NCBI GenBank assembly: GCA_963728925.1
Contig: CAVSMB010000014.1
Span: 62,001-126,000, forward strand
Source: JBBPZA01 sp963728925
GTDB taxonomy: Bacteria > Actinomycetota > Thermoleophilia > Solirubrobacterales > Solirubrobacteraceae
Length of the DNA: 64,000 bases
Reading direction: 5' to 3'
The notes under the pieces were generated by a model. It ran no database searches. It was not told where the DNA came from and saw nothing but the letters and a program-made list of their open reading frames with translations. Numbering within the stretch: the stretch's first letter is position 1; the number at the start of each line of letters is the position of its first letter. Positions 33,110-42,197 of this stretch are shown here, piece after piece. Position numbers and translations under genes: made by a program.

Positions 33110-36031
33110 ATGAGTAGGGCATCCACAGTTTCGACGCTTACCGCCGCGCCTGTCACCCCGGCTGCCGACGACCGGGCTCTGGTGGCGCGCGTCCGCGACG
33201 GCGACGATCGCGCGTTCGAGGTCCTCTACGACCGTTACGGCTCGCGGATCGCCGCGTTCGTCTACGGCTACCTCAACGACCACGCTCGGACGGAGGACGT
33301 GACCCAGGAGGTGTTCTTCTCCGCCCTGCGGCGGATGCGCGCGACCGAGCAGGCGATCGACTTCCGGCCGTGGATCCACGAGATCGCGCGCAACGCGTGC
33401 ATCGACCAGTTCCGGCGCTCGTCGTCGCGTGCTCAGGAGCTCAGCTTCGACGAGGGCGAGAGCCTCGCGCCCGCCGACCGGGCGCGGCTCGTCGCGGCCG
33501 GCGGCGCGCCCGAGGACGCCGCCGACGACGCCCAGCGCCTCAACGACCTCTACGGCGCGCTCGGCGACCTCTCGGAGAGCCATCACCGGATCCTGGTCCT
33601 GCGCGAGCTCGAGGGTCGCTCCTACCAGGAGATCGGCGAGCGGATGGGGATGACCAAGGCGGGCGTTGAGAGCACGCTGTTCCGCGCCCGCAAGCGCCTC
33701 GGCGAGCAGTACGACGACATCGCCACCGGCCGGCGCTGCACTCGCGTCCGCGCCGTCGTCGCGGAGGTCGCGGAGGGAGCGCGTTCCCTGCGCGGACGCG
33801 AGCTCCGCGGGGTCGGGCGACACCTCAGCCACTGTCAGGCCTGCCGCGCGTTCGTCCGCGACGCCGGCGTGGACGTCGAGGTTCCCGACCGCGGCTGGCT
33901 CGCCGAGCGCCTGCGGATCCTGTTCCCGTTCGGATCGCTGCTGCGCCGTGGGAGCGGAGGGCTGCGGGGCGACGGGGCGTCGCGCTGGAGCGCGGTTCTC
34001 GGCCCGCAGCTCGGGCCGCTGGGCAACGCGGCCGGAAAGCTCGTCACGGCGGGCGCGGCGCTCGCCGTCGTCGTGGTAGGCAGCGGCGTCTCGTCCGATC
34101 AGCGTGCGGACGCCGGTGATCTCCCGAAGAGCGCAGCGCTGCCGCCCGCGTCCTCGGCCTCTCCGCCGAATTCAGGCGGCGTCGCTGGCGGCGCTCGGCG
34201 GACGGCGGGGACGACGCCGGCGGGACGGCGGCCGGCGCTCGGCGGCTCCGGAGGCACCCGCGGACGGCGTAACGGCGCAAGCACCGGTTCCGGCGGGTCC
34301 GGCGGCGGGCTGCCGCCGGCCGGCTCGTCGCCCACGCCAGGCGGCGGTAGCGGGTCGCCGGCTGGTGGCGGGTCGGGCGGTTCGGCGGGCGGCGGCTCGG
34401 TTGGTTCGGCGGGCGGGATCTCGGGCGGCTCCGTCGTCGGCGGCCGCTTGTCCGGTTCCGACGTCGGTGGCAGCGCGGCCGGCACCGTCGTCACCGGCCG
34501 CGTGGCCGGCTCCGCACGTCTCCCGGCCGCCGGCTCGGCACCTCTCCTGGGCGGCGGCTCGGCACCTCTCTTGGGCGGCGGCTCGGCACCTCTCTTGGGC
34601 GGCGGCTCGGCACCTCTCTTGGGCGGCGGTTCTGCACCTCTCTTGGGCGCCGGCTCCGCGCTCCTCGCCGCATCGGGCTCCGCACCGCTCCCCGCCGTGG
34701 GCTCCGCGCCGCTCCTGGGCGGCGGCTCCGCACCTCTGCTGGGCGGCGGCTCCGCACCTCTGCTGGGCGGCGGCTCCGCACCTCTCCTGGGCCCTGGCTC
34801 CGCGCCTCTTCTGCGCGCCGGCACTGGACTACTCTCCGGCACGGGCTCGTTGGTTGGCGGCGTCGTTCAGTCGACGGGTCAGGGCGCTGGTGGACGCGTG
34901 CAGCGCGCGGGCGCCTTGCTCGGAGGCGGCGTCCAGCAGGCCGGACAGTCCCTCGGCGGGACGGTCGGAGCCGTGAGCCCGGCCGCCGGCGGCGTTGTGA
35001 CGGGAGCGACGCAGACTGCCGGCGGCGCCGTGGTCGGTGCGACCCGCGCGACCGGCGCACTGATCACGGGCGCCGCTGTGCCGACGGGCGGCGCAGTCTC
35101 GCCCGCCCTGACAACGATCGCGGGCACGCTGACCGCCGCCACCCGAGTGGCGTCCTGGACGGCGCCGCTGACCGCCGGTGCGCTCGTCCCCGAGGTCTCC
35201 GAGACGCTCGCCAACACGGCCGCCCCCGCCGCCGGCGCACTACCGAAGGCGACGAGTGCGACGACGGGTTCCGTCGATCAGGCGCTGCAGGTCACGACCG
35301 GCGCGCTGACGAGCACGACCCAGACAGTCGGCGAACCGGCTCTCGGCAGGAAGCCGGCGGACCTCGTGACGCCGAGCGGCGCGGTCCCGGCGGCGACGCA
35401 GGCCGCCGGTCCCGCCGTGTCGAGTGCCACAAAGGCGGCCGGCGGCGTGCTCGACAAGGTGAGCAGCCCTGACCAGCCCGTCCCGACGACGACCGCGCCT
35501 GTGGCCGACGGAGATCAAGAGCCCGCCGCGGCCCCCGGAACACCGCGCCCCGAGGGCGTCACAGACGCGGGCGATGCGGCGTCGGACGTGGGCAAGTCGG
35601 CGGGCGATGCGGCGTCGGGTGCGGGCAAGTCGGCGGGCGATGCGGCGTCGGACGTGGGCAAGTCGGCGGGCGATGCGGCGTCCGGTGCGGGCAAGTCGGC
35701 GGGCGATGCGGCGTCGGACGTGGGCAGGTCGGCGGGCGATGGGCCGGAGGACGTGGGCTCCGCGGCCTCTGACGCCACGTCGGCGGCCGATTCGGCCGCC
35801 GGTGCGGTGTCGGATGCGGGGAAGGCGTCGGGAGGCGCCGCATCCGGTGGGAGCCAGGCCGCGGCCGATACGGCTCCCGGCGCTACGCAGGCGGCCAGCG
35901 ACACGGCGACGACGGCGACCGAGACCGCCGGCGACGCAGCGTCAGGAGCCGCACCGAGCACGGCGCCGGCGGTCAAGGCTGCGGGCTCCGCTGCCGGCGG
36001 GACGGTCGGCGGGCTCACCCCGGGCGGATGA
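33110..36031 (+). CDS. Membrane-anchored ECF-type sigma factor fused to zinc finger and repetitive tail (copy 1)
   Basis: This 973-residue protein starts at ATG 33110, behind GAAGGAG. Residues ~30-100 form sigma region 2 (DRAFEVLYDRYGSRIAAFV, TEDVTQEVFFSALRRM) and ~144-203 region 4 (LSESHHRILVLRELEGRSYQ, KAGVESTLFRARKRLGEQYD). A zinc-binding anti-sigma-like motif follows: Cys in GRRC (~210) and H-x3-C-x2-C in RHLSHCQACRAF (~237-248). One hydrophobic span at ~306-325 (KLVTAGAALAVVVVGSGV) precedes ~650 residues rich in Gly, Ala, Ser and Thr, with 8-residue and 11-residue repeats. The likely topology is sigma inside and tail outside, so release would need proteolysis or a conformational signal. 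It resembles ECF groups with fused regulatory tails, but no partner anti-sigma gene is adjacent. A paralogue follows after 83 bases. Confidence 0.88.
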   Translation: MSRASTVSTLTAAPVTPAADDRALVARVRDGDDRAFEVLYDRYGSRIAAFVYGYLNDHARTEDVTQEVFFSALRRMRATEQAIDFRPWIHEIARNACIDQFRRSSSRAQELSFDEGESLAPADRARLVAAGGAPEDAADDAQRLNDLYGALGDLSESHHRILVLRELEGRSYQEIGERMGMTKAGVESTLFRARKRLGEQYDDIATGRRCTRVRAVVAEVAEGARSLRGRELRGVGRHLSHCQACRAFVRDAGVDVEVPDRGWLAERLRILFPFGSLLRRGSGGLRGDGASRWSAVLGPQLGPLGNAAGKLVTAGAALAVVVVGSGVSSDQRADAGDLPKSAALPPASSASPPNSGGVAGGARRTAGTTPAGRRPALGGSGGTRGRRNGASTGSGGSGGGLPPAGSSPTPGGGSGSPAGGGSGGSAGGGSVGSAGGISGGSVVGGRLSGSDVGGSAAGTVVTGRVAGSARLPAAGSAPLLGGGSAPLLGGGSAPLLGGGSAPLLGGGSAPLLGAGSALLAASGSAPLPAVGSAPLLGGGSAPLLGGGSAPLLGGGSAPLLGPGSAPLLRAGTGLLSGTGSLVGGVVQSTGQGAGGRVQRAGALLGGGVQQAGQSLGGTVGAVSPAAGGVVTGATQTAGGAVVGATRATGALITGAAVPTGGAVSPALTTIAGTLTAATRVASWTAPLTAGALVPEVSETLANTAAPAAGALPKATSATTGSVDQALQVTTGALTSTTQTVGEPALGRKPADLVTPSGAVPAATQAAGPAVSSATKAAGGVLDKVSSPDQPVPTTTAPVADGDQEPAAAPGTPRPEGVTDAGDAASDVGKSAGDAASGAGKSAGDAASDVGKSAGDAASGAGKSAGDAASDVGRSAGDGPEDVGSAASDATSAADSAAGAVSDAGKASGGAASGGSQAAADTAPGATQAASDTATTATETAGDAASGAAPSTAPAVKAAGSAAGGTVGGLTPGG
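34540..34812 (+). repeat. 24-base in-frame tandem repeats coding GSAPLLGG
   Basis: Within the tail of the first sigma fusion, a 24-base unit (GGCTCGGCACCTCTCTTGGG plus CGGC) recurs about eleven times with drift. It codes for the octapeptide GSAPLLGG and variants such as GSALLAAS and GSAPLPAV. Adjacent copies in two blocks are nearly identical at the DNA level, so unit number is likely to vary by slippage without breaking the frame. Confidence 0.85.
35571..35736 (+). repeat. 33-base in-frame tandem repeats coding AASDVGKSAGD / AASGAGKSAGD
   Basis: Five 33-base units alternate between two versions, AASDVGKSAGD and AASGAGKSAGD, giving a 66-base higher-order repeat near the end of the first sigma-fusion tail. 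The 11-residue period with small and charged residues is compatible with an extended amphipathic helix. The DNA copies are almost identical, so recent duplication is likely. Confidence 0.85.
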
Positions 36032-36114
36032 CCGATCTGGCGGCACGCCGCGCCGTCACGCATCCGCCCGGGCGTCGGCTGCGTAGTGGCGGACGAGCGA
36101 GCGAGGAGCGGTGG

Positions 36115-37776
36115 ATGGGTAGGGCCTCCACGATGTCGATGGTCGCGCCGCCGGTTTCGTCGCGTGACGAGGACCACGAGTTGGTCGCGGCCGTCCGCGC
36201 CGGTGACGATCGCGCGTTCGAGGTGCTCTATAAGCGCTACCGCGAGCGGATCACCGGCTTCGTGAACGGCTACGTGAAGGACCACGCGCGCGCCGAGGAC
36301 GTGACCCAGGAGGTGTTCTTCTCCGCATCGCGGCGGATGCGCGCGAGCGAGGGGGCGATCGCCTTTCGGCCGTGGATCTACGAGATCGCGCGCAACGCGT
36401 GCATCGATCAGTTCCGCCGGTCGTCGTCGCGTGTCCAGGAGCTCAGCTTCGACGAGCAGCAGGAGGGTCTCGGGCTCGCCGAGGGGACACGGCTGGTCGC
36501 GCCCGATGACGGCCCCGAGGAGGCCGCCGGCCAGGCCGAGCGTTTGAACGACCTCTACGGCGCGCTGGGCGACCTCTCCGAGAGCCATCACCGGATCCTC
36601 GTGCTGCGCGAGCTTGAAGGGCGCTCCTACCAGGAGATCGGGGAGCGCATGGGGATCAGCAAGGCGGGGGTCGAGAGCACCCTCTTCCGGGCTCGCAGGA
36701 GACTGTGCGAGCAGTACGACGACATCGCCACCGGTAGGCGCTGCGTCCGCGTCTGCACCACGGTCGCCCTCGCCGCCGAGACGGCCACCGAGCTCCGCGC
36801 CCGCGAGCAGCACAGCGTCGGCCGCCACCTGAGCCACTGCGGCTCGTGCCGCGCCTTCGTGCACAGCGCGGGCGTCCAGGTCGACGTCCCCGAGCGCAGC
36901 TGGTTGGCCGAGCGACTGCGGATCCTGTTCCCCCTTCCGGCCTTCATGCGCCGCGGCTCCTCCGGTCATGGCGGCGAGCTGAGCGCGCGACTGGGCACAG
37001 CACTCGGCCCACAGGCAGAACCACTCGCCAACGGCGCGGCGAAGATCGCCACCGCCGCAGCCGCGCTCGCTGTCGCCGTGCTCTGCACGGGCGTCGTGGC
37101 CCACCAGAGTGGCGGCCGGGACCGCTCACCCGGCGGATCCACGGCGGCCGCCGGCCCAGCCGCAGCGCTTCGGCCCGCGGTGCCCGGCGGCTTCGCGCCG
37201 AAGGGCGGCACGCGAGCCCCCAGCGGCGCCGCATCGGCCACCGCCGGGCCCCGGCGCTCGACCACGTCCACGAACGGCGCGTCGCCTTGGCGCGCCCGGA
37301 CGAAGACGAGGGCGAAGAAGGACAGGGCAGGCGGCTCCTCGGCCGGTGGCTCCTCCTCGACGTCCCGCGCCGGCAAGGCCCCGGGCGGCGGCGACTCCTC
37401 CGCCGGCGGCGGCTCGTCCAACCGCTCGTCCGCCGGCGGCGCCGGTGACACCGTGCGGAGGACCGGCCAGAACGTCGGCGGCGCCGTGGAGAACACCGGC
37501 CAGGGCGCCGGCGGCGCCGTGCGGGACACCGGGCAGTCCGTCGGTGGGGCGGTCCAGCAGACCGGCCAGTCCGTCGGGCAGACGGTCGGCGCCGTGAGCC
37601 CAGCGGCCGGCAGCACGGTGACGGGGACCACGCAGACGGCGGGCGGTGCGGTCTCCGGCGCCACGCAGACGGCCGGCGGCGCCGTCTCCGGCGCGACACA
37701 GACGGCCGGGGGCGCAGTGTCGGGCGCCACCGGCGCGGCCGGCGGCGCGGTCGGCGGGCTGACCGGCGGCGGCTGA
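36115..37776 (+). CDS. Membrane-anchored ECF-type sigma factor fused to zinc finger and repetitive tail (copy 2)
   Basis: This 553-residue paralogue of the preceding gene begins MGRASTMSMVAPPVSSRDED behind GAGGAG. Sigma region 2 (FEVLYKRYRERITGF, AEDVTQEVFFSASRRM), region 4 (LSESHHRILVLRELEGRSYQ) and the zinc motif (GRRC ... RHLSHCGSCRAF) are nearly the same as in copy 1. A single hydrophobic span at ~308-330 (KIATAAAALAVAVLCTGVVA) is followed by a shorter tail of about 225 residues. The tail ends in TGQ-type repeats (NVGGAVENTGQGAGGAV) and TQTAGGAVSGA repeats, finishing GGAVGGLTGGG, close to the GGTVGGLTPGG end of copy 1. Tandem duplication with strong tail divergence is clear. Function and target promoters are unknown. 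Confidence 0.87.
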   Translation: MGRASTMSMVAPPVSSRDEDHELVAAVRAGDDRAFEVLYKRYRERITGFVNGYVKDHARAEDVTQEVFFSASRRMRASEGAIAFRPWIYEIARNACIDQFRRSSSRVQELSFDEQQEGLGLAEGTRLVAPDDGPEEAAGQAERLNDLYGALGDLSESHHRILVLRELEGRSYQEIGERMGISKAGVESTLFRARRRLCEQYDDIATGRRCVRVCTTVALAAETATELRAREQHSVGRHLSHCGSCRAFVHSAGVQVDVPERSWLAERLRILFPLPAFMRRGSSGHGGELSARLGTALGPQAEPLANGAAKIATAAAALAVAVLCTGVVAHQSGGRDRSPGGSTAAAGPAAALRPAVPGGFAPKGGTRAPSGAASATAGPRRSTTSTNGASPWRARTKTRAKKDRAGGSSAGGSSSTSRAGKAPGGGDSSAGGGSSNRSSAGGAGDTVRRTGQNVGGAVENTGQGAGGAVRDTGQSVGGAVQQTGQSVGQTVGAVSPAAGSTVTGTTQTAGGAVSGATQTAGGAVSGATQTAGGAVSGATGAAGGAVGGLTGGG

Positions 37777-37820
37777 GCCCCGAGCCCGGGCCGAGCCTCC
37801 AGGGGGTAGGCTGCAATCCC

Positions 37821-38063
37821 TTGAGCGCGGCCGGGCGGGATCCGTTCCTCGAGTCCCTGATGGACACGAGCCTGTACTCGATGGGCGCGTTCTTCTGCGA
37901 CGAGCACCCCGAGCTCATCGACGAGGTCATCGCCCAGAGCGAGTCGATCGAGGCGCGCGGCCTCGAGCGCTACGCGGGCGAGCAGGACCTCGACGTCGAG
38001 GCGGTCTTCCAGACGCTCGTCACGGGACTCGCCGTGCGCTACTTCAAGGCCATCACCGGGTGA
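37821..38063 (+). CDS. Small hypothetical protein
   Basis: This 80-residue acidic protein starts at TTG 37821 and has no family I recognise. It reads SLMDTSLYSMGAFFCDEHPE and LIDEVIAQSESIEARGLERY, with no membrane span or signal. A TAGGCT box (37806-37811) ends nine bases before the TTG, so a leaderless message from this start is plausible; an ATG at 37860 is an alternative. The sequence is non-repetitive and codon use is normal, so it is probably real. It lies between the second sigma fusion and the glycosidase. Confidence 0.6.
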   Translation: MSAAGRDPFLESLMDTSLYSMGAFFCDEHPELIDEVIAQSESIEARGLERYAGEQDLDVEAVFQTLVTGLAVRYFKAITG

Positions 38064-38107
38064 ACCGGCCGGCGCGGCCGCCGTCGCGGTCGTGTGATAG
38101 TGGCAAG

Positions 38108-40066
38108 GTGCCATGCCAGAAGAGCAGTCGTAGCGCCAGGGCGGCTGCGACGCTCGCCGCCGCGGCTCTGCTCGTCGCGGGCCCGGTGCACGAGGCCTCG
38201 GGCGCCGGCCCGCAGGCGACTTTCGCAACCGCGGCGGCCCGGGTCTCGGTGGGCGGCAGCCCGGTGAGGCTCACGGTGCGCGACGCCCGGGGCCGCGTCG
38301 TGCTCGCCACCGCGCGCGGCGACCGTCGCTACGGCGGCGTGTCGTACGCGGGCCTCTCGTTCACGGTCGGCCCCGAGCCCGAGCTGCGCTATCCCGAGCT
38401 CCCGGGGCAGTCGGGGCTCAACGCGCCGTCCGAGGACACGACGACGCGCTACGTCGCCCGCCGCGTCGTCTCGACGGCGCGCAGCGGCGACGCGCTTCGC
38501 GTCGTGCTCGCGACCGACGATCCCGCGGGTCGGCGCATCCTCCTGCACGTCGCGCCCGACGCGGCCGGCACCGTGCGTATCCAGGCCACCGTCACGGGCG
38601 CGCGCGGCGCCAGCGCCGTCGCGGCGAGCTTCGCCTCGGATTCCCGCGAGGCCTTCCATGGCTTCGGCGGGCGCCGCGAGAGCACGGACCTGCGCGGTCG
38701 CAGCTTCCAGAGCTGGGTGCTGGACTACCGCTTCCCCGACCCGAGCCCGGCGTACTACGCGCCGCAGGCGTGCTTCATCTCCTCGCGCGGCTACGGCCTC
38801 TTCCTCGACACCGACCGCATCGCCAACTGGCGGCTGGGCTCGGACACGCCGTCGGCCTGGAGGGTCAGCGCCGCGGGGACCGTGCTGCGCCTTGTCGTCG
38901 CGACGGGTCGCCCGGCCACGGCGATGCGCGCGATCACCGCGATCACCGGCCGCCACCGGGTCGCCCCGCCCTGGAGCCTGGGCTCGACCCTCTCGCGCGC
39001 CCGCGGCGTGCTCGCCGACAAGGGCGACGTCTACCGTCGCAAGATCGAGGCCGACGTCGCGCGCCTGGAACGCGAGCGCCTGCCGGTTTCGGTGTACGCC
39101 TTCGAGGGTTGGGGGTCGCTCCCGCGCTCGTTCGTGAAGGACGTCATCGCGAGGCTGCGCGCGCGCGGGATCCGGTCGCTGCTCTACCTGCGCTCGTTCG
39201 TCGCCGACGACAGCGCCGGCACCGAGGCGCCGGGCACCTTCGCCACCGCGCTCGCGAAGGGCTACGTCGCGCGCACCGCTGCCGGGGCGCCCTACCTCTT
39301 CCCCTCGCCCTTCCCCGGCGGCCAGGCGGCGGTCATCGACTTCACCAGCCCCGAGGCGCGCGCGTGGTGGTCGCGGCGCGTCGCCGACCTCCTCGACACC
39401 GGCGCCGAGGGGTTCATGAACGACTTCGGCGAGCAGGTGCTCCCGGCGATGCGTTTCGCCGACGGGTCCACCGGCGTGACCATGCACAACCGCTATCCGG
39501 TGCTCCAGGCGCAGGTGACGCGCCGGGCGGTGGACGCCTGGGAGCGCCGGCACCGGGGCAAGCAGGTGTACTTCTTCCAGCGCGCCGGCTACAGCGGGAG
39601 GCCTGGATCGCCGGGCTTCGAGAGCGCGCAGTTCCCGGGCGACGAGACGGTCGACTGGCAGCGGGGAACCGGTCTTCCCTCGGTCGCGCCCGACATGCTC
39701 AACCGCGCCGTCGTCGGCGCTCCCGGCTTCACCATCGACATCGGCGGCTACAGCCAGTTCACCAAGGCGAACCCGATCCTCCCGCCCCCGAGCGCCGAGC
39801 TCTTCACGCGCTGGTCGCAGGCCACCGCGCTCACGCCGTTCTTCCGCGTCCACAACTCCGGGCTCGACGGCGTGCGGATGCCCTGGGACTACGACCGCGT
39901 CACGCAGGGCCGGTGGGCGGCGATGGCGCGCCTCCACCAGCGCGCGCGGTCGTGCGGCTCGCCGGCGGGGCAGCCACTCCGCGCTTCGCCGTCCTGGCCC
40001 CGGGCGCCAGCCCGTCGCGGTCCTTCTACCGGCGCGCGAAGCTCAAGGCGGGCCTCAACTACGTGA
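38108..40066 (+). pseudogene. C-terminally truncated GH31 glycosidase (sulfoquinovosidase-like)
   Basis: From GTG 38108 a signal peptide (RAAATLAAAALLVAG) leads into a family 31 beta-sandwich (FHGFGGRRESTDLRGRSFQS) and a TIM-barrel. The nucleophile Asp is in GAEGFMNDFGEQVLP. The acid/base Asp is in FPGDETVDWQRGTGLPS. MHNRYPVLQAQVTRRAVDAW and FTIDIGGYSQFTKAN are like YihQ-type sulfoquinovosidases and alpha-glucosidases. Similarity stops at AAMARLHQRA (about 39948), where GH31 enzymes continue for ~150-200 residues of C-terminal barrel and beta domains. The frame then reads nonsense, over a hydrolase gene in another frame, to a chance stop at 40066. All catalytic residues remain, but folding without the C-terminus is doubtful. 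Confidence 0.8.
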
Positions 40067-41991
40067 CGATGCGTGACGGCGTCAAGCTCGCGATGACCGT
40101 TCGCCTGCCCCCCGGCAAGACGCTCGACGACGGGCCGCTTCCCACCCTGATCGAGTACTCGGGCTACCAGGTGGCCGCGCCGAAGGACCTGCTCGGCGCG
40201 CTGACCTCCGCGCTGGGCGGCGGCGGCGCGGGGCTGGACGACCCGCTCGTGCCAGCGACCTCGACCGCCGTCGGCTCGGTCATCGCGCCACTGCTCGGCT
40301 TCGCTGTGGTCAGCGTCCAGATGCGCGGCTCGGGGTGCTCGGGGGGCGCGTTCGACCTCTTCGGGCTGCCGACCACCTACGACGGCTACGACGCGGTGGA
40401 GAGCGTCGCCGCGCAGCCGTGGGTCAAGAGCGGCAAGGTCGGGCTGGCGGGTATCTCCTTCTCGGGCATCACGCAGCTCTTCGTCGGCGGCACCCAGCCG
40501 CCGCACCTCGCGGCGCTCGCGCCGATGTCGGTCGCCGACGACATCTACACGGGCACCGGCTACCCCGGCGGGATCTTCAACAGCGGCTTCGCGCTCTCGT
40601 GGATCGAGGAGCGGATGTCCGACGCGCAGCCCGCTCCGGGCGGCGGCCAGCCTTACGCGAAGGCGCTCGTCGAGGCGGGCGACAAGCAGTGCGCGGCCAA
40701 CCAGCGGCTGCGCCTCCAGACGCCCAACGCGCTCGACCTGATCAAGGAGAACCCGTACCGGACCCCGTCGCTTTTCGACGTCCGCTCTCCCGGCGCGTGG
40801 GTGAAGCGCATCAAGGTCCCGACCTTCCTCGTCGGCCAGTTCCAGGACGAGCAGACCGGCGGCCACTTCCCCGAGAGCCTCGGCGGGCTCGCCAAGAACC
40901 CGCGGGTGTGGCTCTCGCTGCAGAACGGGGTGCACGCCGACTCGCTCGGGCCGGGCACGATCACGCGCTGGGCCGAGTTCCTTGAGCTGTATGTCGCCAA
41001 CGAGGTCCCGAGGATCCCGGACTCGGTGCTCTCGCTGAGCGGCGTGCTCTACAAGTTCCTCGCCGACGCGCCGGCGACCCCGGTCGCCCAGTCGCGGTTC
41101 GCGAACACCACGGACCTCGCGGCCGACAAGCGGGTGTTCGAGCGCGACCCGCGCGTCCGCCTGCTCATGGACAACGGCGGCGGCCCGGCCGGCCCCGGGT
41201 CGATCGGCGCCGCGTGGGAGCTGGGCTTCGACGCCTGGCCGGTGCGCCAGGCGAAGGCGAGCACGTACTACCTCGGCAAGGGCGGCGCGCTCAGCGCGAC
41301 GAAGCCGAGCGCTTCCGGCACTGCGAGCTACACCGCCGACCCGAGCGCCCGGCCCAAGCAGACGCTGCCCGGCGACGGGGCCGAGGACGCCTGGAAGGCG
41401 CAGCCGCCCTACGACTGGGCTCCGCTTGCGGCGGGCAAGGGAGTCGGCTTCACCTCGGCGGCGCTCAAGCGCGACGTGGTCATCGCCGGGGCGTCGAGCC
41501 TCGACGTGTTCCTCAAGTCGAGCGCGCGCGACACCGACCTTCAGGTCACCCTGAGCGAGGTTCGCCCCGACGGCAATGAGACCTACGTGCAGAACGGCTG
41601 GCTACGCGCGTCGCACCGCAAGCTGAACGCCAGGCTCTCCACGGCGACCGACCCGGTCCCGACCCACCTCGCGCAGGACGCCGCGCCGTTGCCGAGGGGC
41701 GCCTACGCGGCCGTCCGCGTCCCGGTCTACCCGGTCGCCCACGCCTTCCGCGCCGGCTCGCGGATTCGCGTGACGGTCCAGGCGCCCGGCGGGGACCGCC
41801 CGCGCCGGGACTTCGCGACGATCGACATGGGCAAGGCGCGCAACACGATCGCCCTCGGCGGCGCCTGGGCCTCCAAGCTCGTGGTGCCGGTCGTGCGTGG
41901 CGCCACGGCGAAGGGCACCCCGCTGCCCGCCCCGACCGCGCTGCGGGGCGAGCCGAACCGGACGTATCGCGTGGCGTCCAACGGGGGCTGA
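39952..41991 (+). CDS. CocE/NonD-family hydrolase (S15-like), N-terminus lost
   Basis: The frame ending at 41991 codes for an alpha/beta hydrolase of the X-Pro dipeptidyl-peptidase/cocaine-esterase family. It has GLNYVTMRDGVKLAMTVRLP, the oxyanion region IEYSGYQVAAP, VQMRGSGCSGGAFDLF, the nucleophile Ser in VGLAGISFSGITQLF, catalytic Asp in QFQDEQTGGHF and His in LQNGVHADSLG. A C-terminal jelly-roll follows (FLKSSARDTDLQVTLSEVRP). These proteins are normally secreted, but here no signal peptide exists. Sequence before ~39948 belongs to the GH31 gene in another frame. GTG 39952 or ATG 40069 could start translation. It may be a functional cytosolic enzyme or a pseudogene. Confidence 0.75.
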   Translation: MRLAGGAATPRFAVLAPGASPSRSFYRRAKLKAGLNYVTMRDGVKLAMTVRLPPGKTLDDGPLPTLIEYSGYQVAAPKDLLGALTSALGGGGAGLDDPLVPATSTAVGSVIAPLLGFAVVSVQMRGSGCSGGAFDLFGLPTTYDGYDAVESVAAQPWVKSGKVGLAGISFSGITQLFVGGTQPPHLAALAPMSVADDIYTGTGYPGGIFNSGFALSWIEERMSDAQPAPGGGQPYAKALVEAGDKQCAANQRLRLQTPNALDLIKENPYRTPSLFDVRSPGAWVKRIKVPTFLVGQFQDEQTGGHFPESLGGLAKNPRVWLSLQNGVHADSLGPGTITRWAEFLELYVANEVPRIPDSVLSLSGVLYKFLADAPATPVAQSRFANTTDLAADKRVFERDPRVRLLMDNGGGPAGPGSIGAAWELGFDAWPVRQAKASTYYLGKGGALSATKPSASGTASYTADPSARPKQTLPGDGAEDAWKAQPPYDWAPLAAGKGVGFTSAALKRDVVIAGASSLDVFLKSSARDTDLQVTLSEVRPDGNETYVQNGWLRASHRKLNARLSTATDPVPTHLAQDAAPLPRGAYAAVRVPVYPVAHAFRAGSRIRVTVQAPGGDRPRRDFATIDMGKARNTIALGGAWASKLVVPVVRGATAKGTPLPAPTALRGEPNRTYRVASNGG

Positions 41992-42056
41992 GGCCCCAAC
42001 CGCCCAGTATCCCCGAGTGAGCGATGGGTCCGCGACGCCGCGAGCGGCGGCGAGAA

Positions 42057-42130
42057 TCGGGGCGCCCGGATTTGAACCGGGGACCTCACCGACCCGAACG
42101 GTGCGCGCTACCAGGCTGCGCCACGCCCCG
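42057..42130 (-). tRNA. tRNA-Pro (anticodon CGG)
   Basis: The minus strand folds into a full cloverleaf. The acceptor stem CGGGGCG pairs with CGCCCCG, with discriminator A at 42057. The D arm is GCGC-AGCCTGGTA-GCGC. The anticodon stem CACCG/CGGTG encloses loop TTCGGGT with anticodon CGG, and the T arm contains GGTTCAAATCC. The anticodon reads CCG, proline. The 3' CCA is not encoded. It stands alone between the CocE-type gene and the beta-propeller gene. Confidence 0.95.
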
Positions 42131-42197
42131 AAGACGGCCAGTATGGCAAAGAGCCGGCCGGCTTCCGCCGGGGTGTCGAGAACCTGACGCTAGACGG

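Noticed and set aside
34540..35736. Regular repeats that might suggest a CRISPR array
   Set aside because: The units are directly adjacent, in frame, without unique spacers, and no cas genes are present. They are coding tandem repeats.
34099..37104. Large minus-strand open frames opposite the sigma-fusion tails (34099-34842, 35515-37104), rich in Pro, Arg and Glu
   Set aside because: They mirror the repeats of the plus-strand genes. The plus frames contain complete sigma and zinc-finger domains, so the minus frames are shadows.
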